A stretch of DNA of 64,000 nucleotides from Sipunculus nudus (taxonomy: Eukaryota > Annelida > Sipuncula > Golfingiida > Sipunculidae): positions 52,114,079-52,178,078 of the forward strand of contig CM049309.1 in the NCBI GenBank assembly GCA_026874595.1. Reading direction: 5' to 3'. Within the stretch, counting starts at the first letter, position 1. Each line of letters opens with the position of its first letter. Of the stretch, positions 48,658-60,775 are shown one piece after another. A program made the translations under genes and the position numbers. A model generated the notes under the pieces. That model was not told the origin of the DNA. It did no database searches and saw nothing but the letters and a program-made list of their open reading frames with translations.

Positions 48658-49372
48658 TTTGCGTTGCCTGCAGATATTGGACTGATTTTTGGTGTGTAGG
48701 CAGATAATGACCAGTTACAGATTGAGTTTGCGTTTTGTCCCAGTTGACCTACTTTTGACCATTTTATGGCTCCTAAACATAGAAAATTTCATGAAAAATA
48801 TAAATTTTCATGACAAGTGCACATGTATGGACTTTTTTTCGGAATGCCTGCAGATACGGGCTTGTTTTTTGGTGTGTTGGCAGATAATGACCAATTATAG
48901 ATCGAATTCACGTTTCGTCCCAGTTGACCTAGTTTTGACTGTTTGACAGCTCCTGAACATAGAAAATTTCATGAAAAATATAAATTTTCATGAAAAATTC
49001 ACATGTACAGACTTTTTTTCGCAGTGCCTGCAGGTACTGGCCTGATTTTTGGTGTGTTAGCAGATAATGACCAGTTACAGATTGAGTTAGCATTTTGTCC
49101 CAGTTGACCTACTTTTGACCATTTGATGGTGCCCTAACATAGAAAATTTCATGAAAAATATAAATTTTCATGACCAGTGCACATGTACAGACTTTTTTCG
49201 CAATGCCTGCAGATACGGGCCTGATTTTTGGTGTGTGGGCAGATAATGATAAGTTACAGATCGAGTTTGTGTTTTGTCCCAGTTGAACAACTTTTGACTG
49301 TTTGACTGCTCCTGAATATAGAAAGTTTCATGAAAAATAGAAATTTTCATAACAAATGCAGATGTACGGACT
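48658..49372 (+). mobile_element. Family B core, four 180-bp units, both ends missing
   Basis: Units at about 48667, 48846, 49027 and 49205. The left hairpin and the right hairpin/CTAG are absent; it joins family E on the left and family H on the right. Confidence 0.75.
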
Positions 49373-49720
49373 TTTTAGCCCTCAGCCCTTAGGCTGATGG
49401 GCTATTGTTGTCACCCAAGCTGTCCGTCCGTCCGTCTGTCCGTCTTCCGTTAACTTTGGCCTTGTGAGCGGGATATCTCTAAACGGATTCACCGTAGGAA
49501 TTTTATTTCTTCGATGAAGATGTATATCAACAAAATCTTGGTCAAGTGTGAAGATGGGTGACCTTGACCTATTTTTCTACATTTTACAGCTGATTATAGA
49601 AAAATGCTTAGAAGCTTATTTCTCAGGAACCATTAGGGGGATTTTCACAAAACTTACTATGATTATTGGGACTGATGGTCTGTACATGCTGCACGGTGTT
49701 GGTTGCACCACCTACAATTT
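49373..49720 (+). mobile_element. Family H left end
   Basis: A hairpin, TAGCCCTCAGCC-CTTA-GGCTGATGGGCTA (49376-49405), then 'gtccgtccgtccgtctgtcc' and 'gtgaccttgacct'. Only the left part is present. Confidence 0.65.
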
Positions 49721-51200
49721 CTGATTTTTTAGCAAACCTGTGAGTTTATGCGATGGTGCGGCGTTGTCCGTCGTGCGTCATCTGTCGTGTGTGTGCATCG
49801 TCTGTACGTTAACCATAGCTATCTCAAAAACGGCAAGAGCAACCATCACCAATTTTTTTGCAAATTATCAGTCATCCAAAAAACTATGTCGGATTTTGTT
49901 TATTTTTTTTCTAACTGCATTTCCATAGATTTTATAGGGAAAAAGCTAAAAAAGCTTTAAAAATCTTCTTCTCCGAAGCTGTCCAGCCAAATTGTCCAAT
50001 ATTTCACAGAAATGATTCTGGAACAGTCTTTCTCAAATTTGTTCAAATGGTTCCAGTTCGGAGATTTTTGGCCGAGATACAGGAGGTTGAACTTTGTTAA
50101 CTGTGCAAAAAAGCATATTAAAATTTAAATCTCAGAAACGGCTGTAGCTATCATCACCAAATTTTATGCCGATGTTGGTCACATAGGTCATATCTGAAAT
50201 TTATGTATTGGTGGCGCCATCTGCATCGGCCTTTTTTGTACAGGGTCATCAGTGCCTGTATCACACTGAGGGCTACAAAAAACTTCTTCTCTGAAACCAT
50301 ATGGCAAAAATGTTTAATATCGCACAGAAATGATCCTAGGGTAGTGCTATCTGAAGTTTGTTCAAATGGTCTCAGTTCAGTGATTTTTGGCTAAGTTATG
50401 GGAAGCTGAATTTAGTCCTATGCCATAACAGCCCATTTTAGCTCAGTGGCTACAAAGATCTTCTTCTCAAAAACCACTGGGCCAAATTCTTAAATCTCAC
50501 ACATTAATTATCTACAGATGTTGATAATTCAAGTTTGTTCAAATGGTTTTGGTTCAGTGCTTTTTGGCTGAGTTACGGGAAGCTGAACTTAGCCAGTTTG
50601 CTGTATCGTCCTATATGAGTTATAAACCTGTGAAACGTTTTTCAACTGAAGCCAGTTTGTTAAATATTTTACAAAAATAATTCCTACAATAATTCTTATG
50701 ATAATTGTCATTAATGGTTCCACATGAATGATTTTTGGCTGAATTATGGAGATGGAATTGAGTCATTTTACCATATATGTTAGCTGTGTGATGCTGTTAC
50801 ATCTAGCCTGGCACCAGTTTATCAGTATCTATAACATCATGCCGCTAGACATTTAAATTTCAGGTTATCTTTGGTTAATGTTGACAAGAAAGTTTTTTTT
50901 AAAAGCTTTTAAAAAATTAAGATTTATGATTTAAGTTATTCATCATACCAGGCAATGTTACAATCATGGACAGTCAGCTCTCTGTGGCTATATAAAGACA
51001 ACTGTACGTGGATTATAAATTATTGGTATCCCTACTCAACTTAATTCAAGAATATGCCATCAATGAGATATATCTGTATTTTAATTTTGCATTCAGTATG
51101 CATCCGTTATAATTTTACATTTTATTCCTGATTTCTTTTTTTATAAAAAGTCAGCTGAAAAGCATTTTGTATTGGGAAAATAAATTTCAAAGATGGTTAA
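49721..51200 (+). mobile_element. Family E element, long copy
   Basis: Left end 'tttttagcaaacctgtgagt', a CGTC-rich 'gtccgtcgtgcgtcatctgt' tract, then core units parallel to 24960-26290, ending near 'aaaagcattttgtattggga'. Confidence 0.75.
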
Positions 51201-51339
51201 GATAATCTAAAGGCTGTACGTTCAAGGATAGTAACGTCTCAAATTTTGGTCACAAGGTCATTGGTAAGGTCACCTGAACCACATTTTGAAAAAGCTCATA
51301 AATATCCTTACTATCAAATTCAGCTGAGTGTGGAGGTCC

Positions 51340-51860
51340 CTAGTTTTTAGTGAACCTGTGAGCTTATGTGATGGCGCAGCGTCGTCCGTCCGCCGTCAGC
51401 CGTCCGCCGTCCAGGGCTGGCTTTCCACCGTCCATGGCTGTAAGTCAGAAACTGTTGGAGCTAGCAGCTCCAAATTACATGTAAGAATTCGTCACATGTG
51501 AAACTTGGTGCCCTGGAGCTTATTATTGGGTATCTGCATTAATTTAGATTTTATAGAGAAAAAGCTTAAAAACTTTTAAAAATCTTCTTCTCTGAAACTG
51601 TCCAGCCAAATTGTCCAATATTTCACAGAAATGATCTCTGGAACAATCTCTCTCAAGTTTGTTCGAATGGTTCCAGTTCGGAGATTTTTGGCCAAGTTAC
51701 AGGAGGTTGAACTTAGTCATCTGTCCAAAAAAGCACACTAAAATTAAAATCTCAGAAACGGCTAGAGCTATAATGACCAAATTTTATACCAATGTTTGTC
51801 ACATATGTCATATCTGATTTTGAGGGATTGGTGGCGCCACCTACATTGATGTGTTTTTTA
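51340..51860 (+). mobile_element. Family E fragment
   Basis: Another left end ('tttttagtgaacctgtgagc'), CGTCCGCC tract, core through a GGTGGCGCCACC at 51831; ends soon after. Confidence 0.7.
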
Positions 51861-52282
51861 CAAGTGAAAATGTAATTTTAAACTCTTCTAGCTTATACAT
51901 TGATTTATGATGAAACTGTTCTGCTGATTGGTTTAAACTTTACAAGAATTATTCTATGGTAGGGTTCTGCCAGTTTTATAAGAATAGATTGGGTAAATAC
52001 AGTTTTAAAAAAGCATTGTAGCCAATTGAAAAGGCTTTCTGTATTTGAAAACAGATTTGACTTCATGCAGCCAAGTCAAGAGGTCACTCAGTACAAACAG
52101 GTGGGGTCCAAACATCACCATGGCAACTGACCTGGCTCTGGTGGGGGTGTCTAGACAATGTGTCTAGACGTCTAGACACAGCGTCTAGACGTCTGGATAC
52201 AATGTTTAGATGCAGAATTCCCAGATTATTGGAACTATATCTTTCAACTGTTTGAAAAAACTTGGTTTGCATTTTAAGCAAA

Positions 52283-54162
52283 TCGGGTTTATCATCAGGT
52301 CACATGTGAACTGCTGCGCCTTCATTTTTGGTTGACCTCTGACCTTTCCTTGCTGCCCAGTGTCCATTTGTGCGTCTTTTTCCACACATAAACCAACATA
52401 TCTCGGGAACCGTTTGACCGATCAGGCTAAAAATTTTGCACAAATGTAGCCCTTTGATAGCTTTATAACATACATTAAATATGGTGGCACCACCTGCAAC
52501 CATTTTTGCACAGCGTCCATCTGTTCATCAGCCTTGGGATAATATTACTCATATCTCAGCAGTTGTTTGACTTATCCACCTGAAACTTTGCAGGTTTATA
52601 CATCCTTGACAGCTTTCTCGATTTTATGGCAGGTGGCGCCACCTACATTCACATATACTCTGCAGACATCCAAGCTCATATCTTGGGAAATGTTTGACTG
52701 ATTAGGCCAAAATTTTGCATGTGTATAGATCTCACATAGCTCTTCATCATAGGCAAAACTGGTGGTGCCACCTGCAATCCTTTTCGCACAGCGTCAATCT
52801 GTTCATCTGCCTTAGGTTAAAATCGCTCATATCTCAGCAGTGGTTTGACTTTTCCACTTGAAATTTTGCAGGTATTTTACATCCTTGACAGCTTTCTTGA
52901 TTTTATGACAGGTGGCGCCACCTACATTCACGTTTACTCTGCAGACATTCAAGCTCATATCTCGGGAACCGTTTGACCGATTAGGCTAAAATTTGCTTGT
53001 CTGTAGATCTCATATAGCTCTTCATCAAAGGCAAAACTGGTGGCGCCACCTGCAACCACTTATGCACAGCATCCATCTGTTCATCTGCCTTTGGATAATA
53101 TCACTAATAACTCACAGTCGTTTGACTTATCAACCTGAAATTTTGCAGGTTTATACATCCTTGACAGCTTTCTCGATTTATGACAGGTGGCGCCACCTAC
53201 ATTCATATTTACACTGCAGACATCCAAACTCATATCTCGGGAACCATTTGACTGATTGGGCAAAAAGTTTGCATGTGTATAGATCTCACATAGCTCTTCA
53301 TCATAGGCAAAACTGGTGGCGCCATTTGCAACCACTTATGCACAGCGTCCATCTGTTCATCTGCCTTGGAATAAAATCGCTCATATCTCAGCAGTGGTTT
53401 GACTAATCCACCTGAAACTTTGCAGGTTTATACATCATGGACAGGTTTCTCGATTTTATGACAGGTGGCGCCACCTACATTCACATTTACTCTGCAGACA
53501 TCCAAGCTCATATCTCGGGAACTGTTTGACCGATTAGGCCAAAATTTTGCATGTGTATAGATCTCACATAGCTCTTCATCATAGGCAAAACTGGTGGTGC
53601 CACCTGCAACCATTTATGCACAGCATCCATCTGTTCATCTGCCTTAGGTTAAAATCACTCATATCTCACCTGTGGTTTGACTTATCCACCTGAAATTATG
53701 CAGGTATTTTACATCCTTGACAGCTTTCTCGATTTTATGACAGGTGTCGCGACCTACATTCACATTTACTCGGCAGACATCTGAGCTCATATCTCGGGAA
53801 ACGTTTGACCTATTAGGCCAAAATTTTGCATGTGTATAGATCTCACATAGCTCTTGGCGCCACCTGCAACCACTTATGCACAGCATCCATCTGTTGATCT
53901 GCCTTGGGATAAAATCACTCATATCTAGGCAGTGGTTTGACTTATCCACCTGAAATTTTGCAGGTTTATACATCCTGGACAATTTTCTCGATTTTATGAC
54001 AGGTGGCACCACCTACATTCACGTTTAAGCTGCAGACATCTATGCTAATATGCAACACACCATGCTCTATTCCCCTTGCCACTTACTCCATGCCTCACTT
54101 TACCTGTCCCACTCTGATTTCTGCGGATACACATAGTGGCTTGTCGACTACCCATATTCTGG
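52283..54162 (+). mobile_element. Family A element lacking its left hairpin
   Basis: Starts within the family ('catcaggtcacatgtgaact') and runs through about six core units of 270-285 bp with many GGTGGCGCCACC palindromes. One unit near 53850 is shortened. The right end: hairpin, CCATATT, CTGG (54159-54162; CTRR type), T. Confidence 0.8.
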
Positions 54163-54229
54163 TTTTAAAATGTCCTAGTCCGAAACTTGCAGGTCAGAAA
54201 TGTCCATTTTGCTGAAATCATAATGACTA

Positions 54230-54340
54230 AGGTAGATATGCAGGACTTAGGAGGATCAATATTAAATTTTAAAAATAAACCTCCATTCATACTCCTAAAC
54301 TTTGCACAGGTTCACATTAGGCCTGTAGGCCTTGTTTATT
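54230..54340 (+). mobile_element. Family F right end
   Basis: 'ttgcacaggttcacattagg' plus 'cctgtaggccttgttt', as at 28758 and 39436. Confidence 0.55.
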
Positions 54341-54687
54341 AATTAAAGCCATAAAACCAGGTACGTATGATTGTTATTTAAATCTGTGAAATTTGTATAT
54401 TCTGGATTCTCAACAGTTTCTTTTGACTGAAACTACATAAATACGAGAGTGAATAAATATGAGTGAATACTTGAAAATTGTATTTGAATATGAATACAGA
54501 TATTCAAAAGTTTGATCATGAAAATGAATTCAAATACTAATACAGGTAAAAAGAAAGTATTTGCATGAATGCAAGTGCAAATACTTTCAAACTGTTGCAT
54601 TCATGAATACGTTTATAATATTATTTTAATAATCATTTATTTCAATTATGTTATTAAAAAAATCTTTTCAGATGATACTGTTAGTAA
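54341..54687. other. No gene recognised
   Basis: AT-rich gap with repeated 'gaatac/aaatac' words. Confidence 0.5.
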
Positions 54688-56156
54688 TTGTATCCGCCCA
54701 AACGAAGTTTTGCGGATACTATGTTTTTGACCGGGTTCTGCCGCCGCCGCCGCCGCGTTCGTTTCCGGAGAACTCCTCTGAGACTACTGGACAGATTTTT
54801 CCGAAACTTACAGAAATTATCGGGTCACATGTGAACTGGTGCCTAACCAAGTGACCTTGACCTCTGACCTTTCGTCTCTGCCCAGCGTCCGTTTGTGCGT
54901 CTGTTTACACACATAAACCCATATATCTCGGGAACCGTTTGACCGATCCGGAAAAAAATTTTACACAAATGTAGCCCTGGGATAGCTTTATAACATACAC
55001 AACAAAAGTTGGCGCCACCTGCAACCATGTTTGCACAGTGTCCATCTGTTCATCTGCCTGGGGTTAAAATCACTCATATCTCTGCAGTGGTTTGACTGAT
55101 TCACCTAAAATTCGGCATGCATATACATCCTAGATAGCTTTCTCAATTTTATGACAGGTGGCGCCACCTACATTCACGTTAACGCTCCACACATAAACCC
55201 ATATATCTCGGGAACCGTTTGACTGATCTGGACAAAAATTTTACACAAATGTAGCCCTGGGATAGCTTTATAACATACACAACAAAAGGTGGCGCCACCT
55301 GCAACCATGTTTGCACGGTGTCCATTTGTTCATCTGCCTGGGGTTAAAATCACTCATATCTCTGCAGTGGTTTGACTAATTCACCTAAAAATCAGCATGC
55401 TTATACATCCTAGATAGCTTTCTTGATTTTATGACAGGTGGCGCCACCTACATTCACGTTAACACTCCACACATAAACCCATATATCTCGGGAACCGTTT
55501 GACCGATCGGGAAAAAAATTTTACACAACTGTAGCCCTGGGATAGCTTTATAACATACACAACAAAAGATGGCGCCACCTGCAACCATGTTTGCACAGTG
55601 TCCATTTGTTCATCTGCCTGGGGTTAAAATCACTCATATCTCTGCAGTGGTTTGACTAATTCACCTAGAATTCGGCATGCGTATTCATCCTAGATAGCTT
55701 TCTTGATTTTATGACAGGTGGCGCCACCTACATTCACGTTAACGCTGCAGACATCCAAGCTCATATCTGGGGAACCGTTTGACCGATCCGGAAAAAAATT
55801 TTACACAAATGTAGCCCTGGGATAGCTTTATAACATACACATCAAAAGGTGGCGTCACCTGCAACCATGTTTGCACAGGGTCCATCTGTTTGTCTGCTGC
55901 GGGATAAAATAACTCATATCTCTGCAGTGGTTTGACTTTTCCACATGAAATTTTGCATGTGTATATATCTTGGATAGTTTCTCATTCAAATAACAGGTGG
56001 CGCCACCTACAATCATGTTTATGTGGCCAAGATCCATTCTAATATTTAACACATGTAACTCTATATCCCCTTGCCACTCAATCCAGCCTCACTTCACATG
56101 TCCTTCTTTGATTTTGGCGGATACACGTAGTCGCTTGTCGACTACCCGTATTCTAG
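54688..56156 (+). mobile_element. Family A element, best-preserved plus-strand copy (1469 bp)
   Basis: Left hairpin GTATCCGCC.AAAC-GAA-GTTTTGCGGATAC (54690-54719), TATG, 'gaccgggttctg', (CCG)n. The core has about four units of 279-284 bp. Right: GGCGGATACAC, hairpin GTAGTCGCTTGTCGACTAC (56127-56145), CCGTATT, CTAG (56153-56156), TTT. This is the reference copy for the family's ends. Confidence 0.88.
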
Positions 56157-56159
56157 TTT

Positions 56160-56614
56160 CTAATTAAAATTATTTTTGGCCCAATAATTGCAATAAATTT
56201 TGAATAAATAGTTAAACTCTCATATCATTTGTGCTAGTGCTAATCTTGGGTATGGGTAACCTGTAATTATTGAATAACAGTTGACTCCTTTGTAAAAAGC
56301 ATGATAATTAACATGACTCAAAGTGGACATTTTTTAAATACTTCTGCTGCAGTTATTAGGCCAAGACAAAACCTGTGTGACAGTAGCACCCCTTTTCCAA
56401 ATGAAACAAAATAAATTACATCAGTCCTCTTTCCTCTCCAAGGATTTTATCAAAATCTTTACATAACTCAAATTATGTAACTCATCATCCTGATAAATCT
56501 GCATGATCAGCTTATTATACCACACAAAACCAACATTTGTCTACCCCTTCTTCCAAATCATATTTTATGATCATATATAACAGCAGAGTGCCCTGACCCA
56601 TGGGTCCCTTGTTT
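56160..56614 (+). mobile_element. Family D right-hand fragment
   Basis: Parallel to 4890-5205 ('ttgaataaatagttaaactc', right end 'tgacccatgggtcccttgtt'). It begins three bases after a family A CTAG end. Confidence 0.7.
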
Positions 56615-57778
56615 TAAAGAGGATGCACTTGAAAATTTGCTCATTTACACTAGAGGCTTCTTCAGAACAAAACTGAACAACATTCTACTCATCGACTGTC
56701 ACAGTATAGTTTCAGTTAAAAAAAAAATTAAGATTTTATCTTGGACATTGACCGTAAAGGGGGAAATATCCAAGATATGTCATCTGGCTGAATGAGCCCT
56801 GAATAAGAGATAGTAAACATAACAGTGTGAGTGATACTTTTTAATTGTCAATAATGGGTAATTTTTATAGATGACTTAAGAATAATTTTTCATAATTTTT
56901 CATAATATTTTAACAGATTTTAATCAAAATTTATTGTTATTTTCTCCCCCAGAAAATATTCCTGAAAACTTGTGCAGGATTGTAAATGAAAATCACTGAA
57001 GGAGATGTACTTGAACTTGAATTAATGGTGTGTCGACTGAACTTAAGATTAATTCCAGAGGAATCCAATATTATATCATATTTCTCCTCAGAATTGACTT
57101 ATTAGCCTACAGGTAAATGAGTTTTGACGCAAAGTGGCAGCAAGTTTGGACAGGTTCCTTTGAAACAAGATAGGTGACATTACTGAAGAGGCAATAGATA
57201 GTAATGGGGTCAACATAGCACCAGTTAAAGCCAAGAAAAGATGATTTGTTAGGGAAATTTAGATAATGGACAACTTGGTCGAGGCAATCAGTATAATGGA
57301 ACTGTCAGCGGCAGGGATGGAGAATTTGCTGCTGGAGCTTAGTGAGGCGGATCTCTCGTGATCTATTGGAGCTTAGAAAGTCTCACAGCATCGGAGCTGT
57401 TGGAATGTGCCGTTGGTGTATCTATAGTGATGAAACAATCCCAGGTTCCCAGAGTGGTCAGAGCTGTCATTAATGGGCGACGGTGCTTTTTAGGCTAGGT
57501 GAAAACAGAACTTGCGGACCAGCGCTACACATACTCTGATCCAGGCCTTAGCAGCTGCAGGGATGTGCTGATAGGTCGGCTGATCACCATGGTAACACTG
57601 GCATTGATGTAGGTACATATTGATCATAAGATCTGTAGGCAGTATGCTGCACTGGCCAGATATGTAGTGCTCTGCACCCATTCACGAGATGTTGAGCTTA
57701 TTAAACCTCCCAGAAATCATTAGCCCCTGAGAACACCCCTTGGCCTGAGAACTGACAGCATCACACGCGACCAACGAT
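56615..57778. other. Upstream region of the Rieske gene; no other gene recognised
   Basis: AT-rich to about 57280, then less so up to the start codon. Promoter and 5' UTR should lie here; no TATA box or CpG cluster is obvious. Confidence 0.5.
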
Positions 57779-57983
57779 ATGGCAGAAGGAGGAACAACGG
57801 AATGCAATTCAGAAACCAGTGGTCAAAAACCTGCTGATGAATGGAGACTAGTTGGGCCAGTTGATATTCTCCAGCAGAGGCCCTGTAATCATGTGTATGC
57901 AGAGCTTGGAAAAAAGTCTGATTTAGTTTTATTTTGTGCCCGAGGAACTTTCTTTGCCATGGAAGCTTGGTGCAGTCATATGA
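57779..57983 (+). CDS. First coding exon of a soluble Rieske-type [2Fe-2S] ferredoxin-like protein (RFESD-like), partial
   Basis: The exon encodes 68 codons plus one base. Residues 21-68 read as the start of a Rieske fold: EWRLVGPVDIL, then a beta-strand region LVLFCARGTFFAMEAWCSHM. C65 and H67 form the first C-X-H cluster-binding box; the second box, C-X2-H, is not in this exon. A strong donor (A/GTAAGT at 57984-57989) follows directly, so the split falls just after the first cluster ligands. The continued reading frame past 57983 is intron. I found no convincing second exon in the remaining 6 kb, so the intron probably runs out of the window. The function of animal RFESD is poorly known; electron transfer is inferred from the fold. 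A Rieske domain of another oxidoreductase, such as an AIFM3-like protein, is a less likely alternative. Confidence 0.72.
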
Positions 57984-57989
57984 GTAAGT
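57984..57989 (+). other. 5' splice donor of the Rieske exon
   Basis: GTAAGT, a near-ideal donor, directly after codon 68 plus one base (phase 1). Reading on without splicing gives sequence unlike a Rieske domain, which supports splicing here. Confidence 0.7.
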
Positions 57990-58977
57990 CTCAGTCATTA
58001 CTTTTTCACTCTCCTGACAAGCTGCTGCATGATTTTTGCTTGTTCAGCATTGCATATTTATATGTATATGGTGCTTTCATGCGGGTCAGACAACTTTGAA
58101 AGTTCACCTATGAAAGAGTCTCCAACTTCTTGAAAGTGCCATAGATATTTCTCCAGTGTACAATAATTCTTGTACTTTTGTATTTACATGTAATGGAGGT
58201 CTTGCAAAAATGCAGTGACCCGAGAGGTTGTCACAAAAACTGATAGAAAACTGTTTAAGAAGACTTATTTAACACATATATGTAAGGTTTATGAAAAAAT
58301 TGTAGGTACACATATATTGTATGGAGAAAAAAAAAGTTTTCAAGATTAGAAATGTGTGGCAGACACTTTTGGACAATAAAAAAATCTATAAAACATTCCA
58401 GTTACTAGAAATGATGCAAGTCCAATTGTGAGAATGACAAACACCTAACATAAAGTTTTAACATATTAAAATAAAACCTCTGCATTTAAAAAGAATATAA
58501 GCTAGTTAAATAATGGTAAGGGGGTAATGAAAAGCATGATTTCTCATAAAAAATAAGAAATGTTTGGAGGTATTCCAGAAAAGGAAAGGTTCAAATGAAG
58601 ACTTGAGGATGTAATTTCAGATTGAAATGAGAGAGACAGTAATGAACTAGATATGTGAGACTTAAGATATGGATGGGTCATGCATAAAAGAAAGAAAAAA
58701 TCTCAATTAAAATATCAGAAAAAATATTAATTTAAAGAATTGTTGGTTAGAAAATATGATTACAGTCCATAGACCAGGATTGATAAGTTGGTAGAAGTTT
58801 GAAACAGGACAGTTAACATTTGAAAGAAGCAACTGAAGTTTTGTAGACTGGAAAATCATCAGGTGAAAAATGAAACAAATTTAAAAAAAAAAAAAGTAAT
58901 TGAATCCTTATATGAAATGTCTGTTATACTATGACCTAATGCCCTTTTAATTCGGCTTTTTCTACTGCTGCTGTTAT
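57990..58977 (+). other. Presumed first intron of the Rieske gene
   Basis: AT-rich sequence without exon signals. Confidence 0.45.
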
Positions 58978-59330
58978 CACTGAAAAAAAAATGATTGGGA
59001 TTGAGATAATGGAAGAAACTATTATATACGTGCAGATGTTTTTTTCTGAAGTTTGTATATGCTTAAATATGGGAAAGAGGACTTAGCCTCATTCAAATTG
59101 TGACATGACCTTTACCATTAGAGTGACCTTGACCTTGAAATGTAAGTAAATGGAATTAATTAAAGTGTGATCATTAATTACATTTTCATTAAACTGTAAA
59201 TGATCACTACCTTGGATTGGTCCATATTTAGTAAACATTCTTGCAAGACATCAGATATCTCAACAGGGGTAGAGGGATCTTGCATAGTCATATATTGTAC
59301 AAAATTATGACTTGTAACCCCACCTACTCT
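58978..59330 (+). mobile_element. Family C-related fragment
   Basis: 'gtgacatgacctttaccatt' and 'agagtgaccttgaccttgaa' match the family C core near 40560-40620. Confidence 0.5.
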
Positions 59331-59937
59331 CATATCTAAGTTTTGAGTGGTTTATCTCCTTATCCTTTCTATGGAAAAATATGTAAGTTGTTTAGCTGAG
59401 AACACTAGTGCAGTTTAAAGCCGCATCATATTATCTTTGTGAAGTTAAAATTATTTGTTTAAAATCCTTGTGGAAATTTAACTGTGCACTGTGTCAACAT
59501 GCAGGTTTGGATCAGAGGAACTTAAGGGTTATTTTTAAAGGAGGTAGATACAAGGTCTGGAGAGGTTCTAGCATCTCTAGTGCCAGACATTTCTGGTTAG
59601 ATATTAATTTTAGATTTATATTAATGAAAACATGAATAAATGTTTACAAATTTATGAGAATAAAGATAAGTTTCTGATGTTGTACGTGGGACTTATTTCA
59701 TTTCAAATTGAATTGATATAAAAAATAAATTAATTTCATCCTCATCATTAAAAAGATGCAGTATGCAGATATGTGAGTTAGCTGACAGCACCTGTTTCAC
59801 AATTGAAGCTGAATGGTTTAATTATCATCAAATATATAATTATACATGGCATATTTGTATTATCATGCAAGGCAGTGCAGCAGTGCATTAAATAATACCT
59901 TTATCAAGTGACTCTGTGTGTGGCAGGGTTTTATGAG
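59331..59937. other. No gene recognised; presumed intron
   Basis: A short plus-strand frame at 59408-59635 lacks a Rieske C-X2-H box and has no other recognisable domain. Confidence 0.45.
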
Positions 59938-60400
59938 TAAACCTGTGAGCTTTGACTTTTGGCTGAATTATTGGAACCTTAACAATGAAAGGACTGAGAT
60001 ACTTTGATAAACAAAGCTAGTAGATTTATTGTATTAACAGACTGAGCTCTGTGAGCTGGCAACATTAATGTTTGGTGTTCATATCCAACTTATGTGTAAG
60101 ATAAATCCATGAATAAAATATATCTCTATTCTGCTTTAGCTTTCAATAGGCATCTGTTATTATTCTTAACATTTTGCTAAAAAAAATCTTCTGAACATGT
60201 CAGCTTGATAATTGTAGCCAAAGTCTTTCAGTATGTACAAACAGATTTTGCAAAAGTCAAAGATTTTGTATCTATATATAGCTTGGCAGACTGCCATCTA
60301 TTACTGATTTTGCAACAGGCCAAGTTTCAGTCTGTATCTATTTATAGTTTTGTCAGACTGCCAATTGTATCAGATTTTGCAACAGATCAAGAGTGGTGTC
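59938..60400 (+). mobile_element. Family E fragment carrying an uninterrupted copy of the transposon target
   Basis: 'aaacctgtgagctttgactt' and later 'tatttatagttttgtcagac' plus 'tgccaattgtatcagatttt'. The last segment is the empty counterpart of the 26596-28314 insertion site. Confidence 0.65.
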
Positions 60401-60609
60401 ATGATGACTTGCCAAATTCTTATATATTTTCAAGAAACAAATTATAAATGTTAACCAGTTCTATAAATCACACATATATTATTCATTTATTTGATTCATA
60501 CAGTGCAAGTATCCTTTACAGTAGTTCAGCTGCGCTGCGCATAAGACGTAAAGTAAAATATGCACTAAAATGAACATAGCATTAGTTATAAAAGTATAAC
60601 TTATAAAAT

Positions 60610-60775
60610 ACATATTTAAACTAGACATTGTAATACTTTTTGGAAAAAAATATGTTTTAAGAAGCATTTTAAAACATTTGACTGGGTCACACAGCCTAAT
60701 CTCAATAGGAAGCCAGTTCCAGAGACTAGGGAGCAGCAGTGCTAAAAGCTTTGGCACCATGGAGAATTGTTTTGA
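60610..60775 (-). mobile_element. Remnant of a LINE-type reverse-transcriptase C-terminus
   Basis: The minus strand reads LLALLLPSLWNWLPIEIRLC, then DPVKCFKMLLKTYFF. This follows the common C-terminal pattern '(FSVAAP).LWNSLP.EIR...S...FK..LKT.LF' of LINE ORF2 proteins. Nothing upstream on the minus strand keeps the frame, so it is a short decayed relic lying antisense in the presumed Rieske intron. Confidence 0.6.

Noticed and set aside
59408-59635. Possible second Rieske exon
   Set aside because: Has C and H residues but no C-X2-H box in Rieske context, and no good acceptor joining phase 1.
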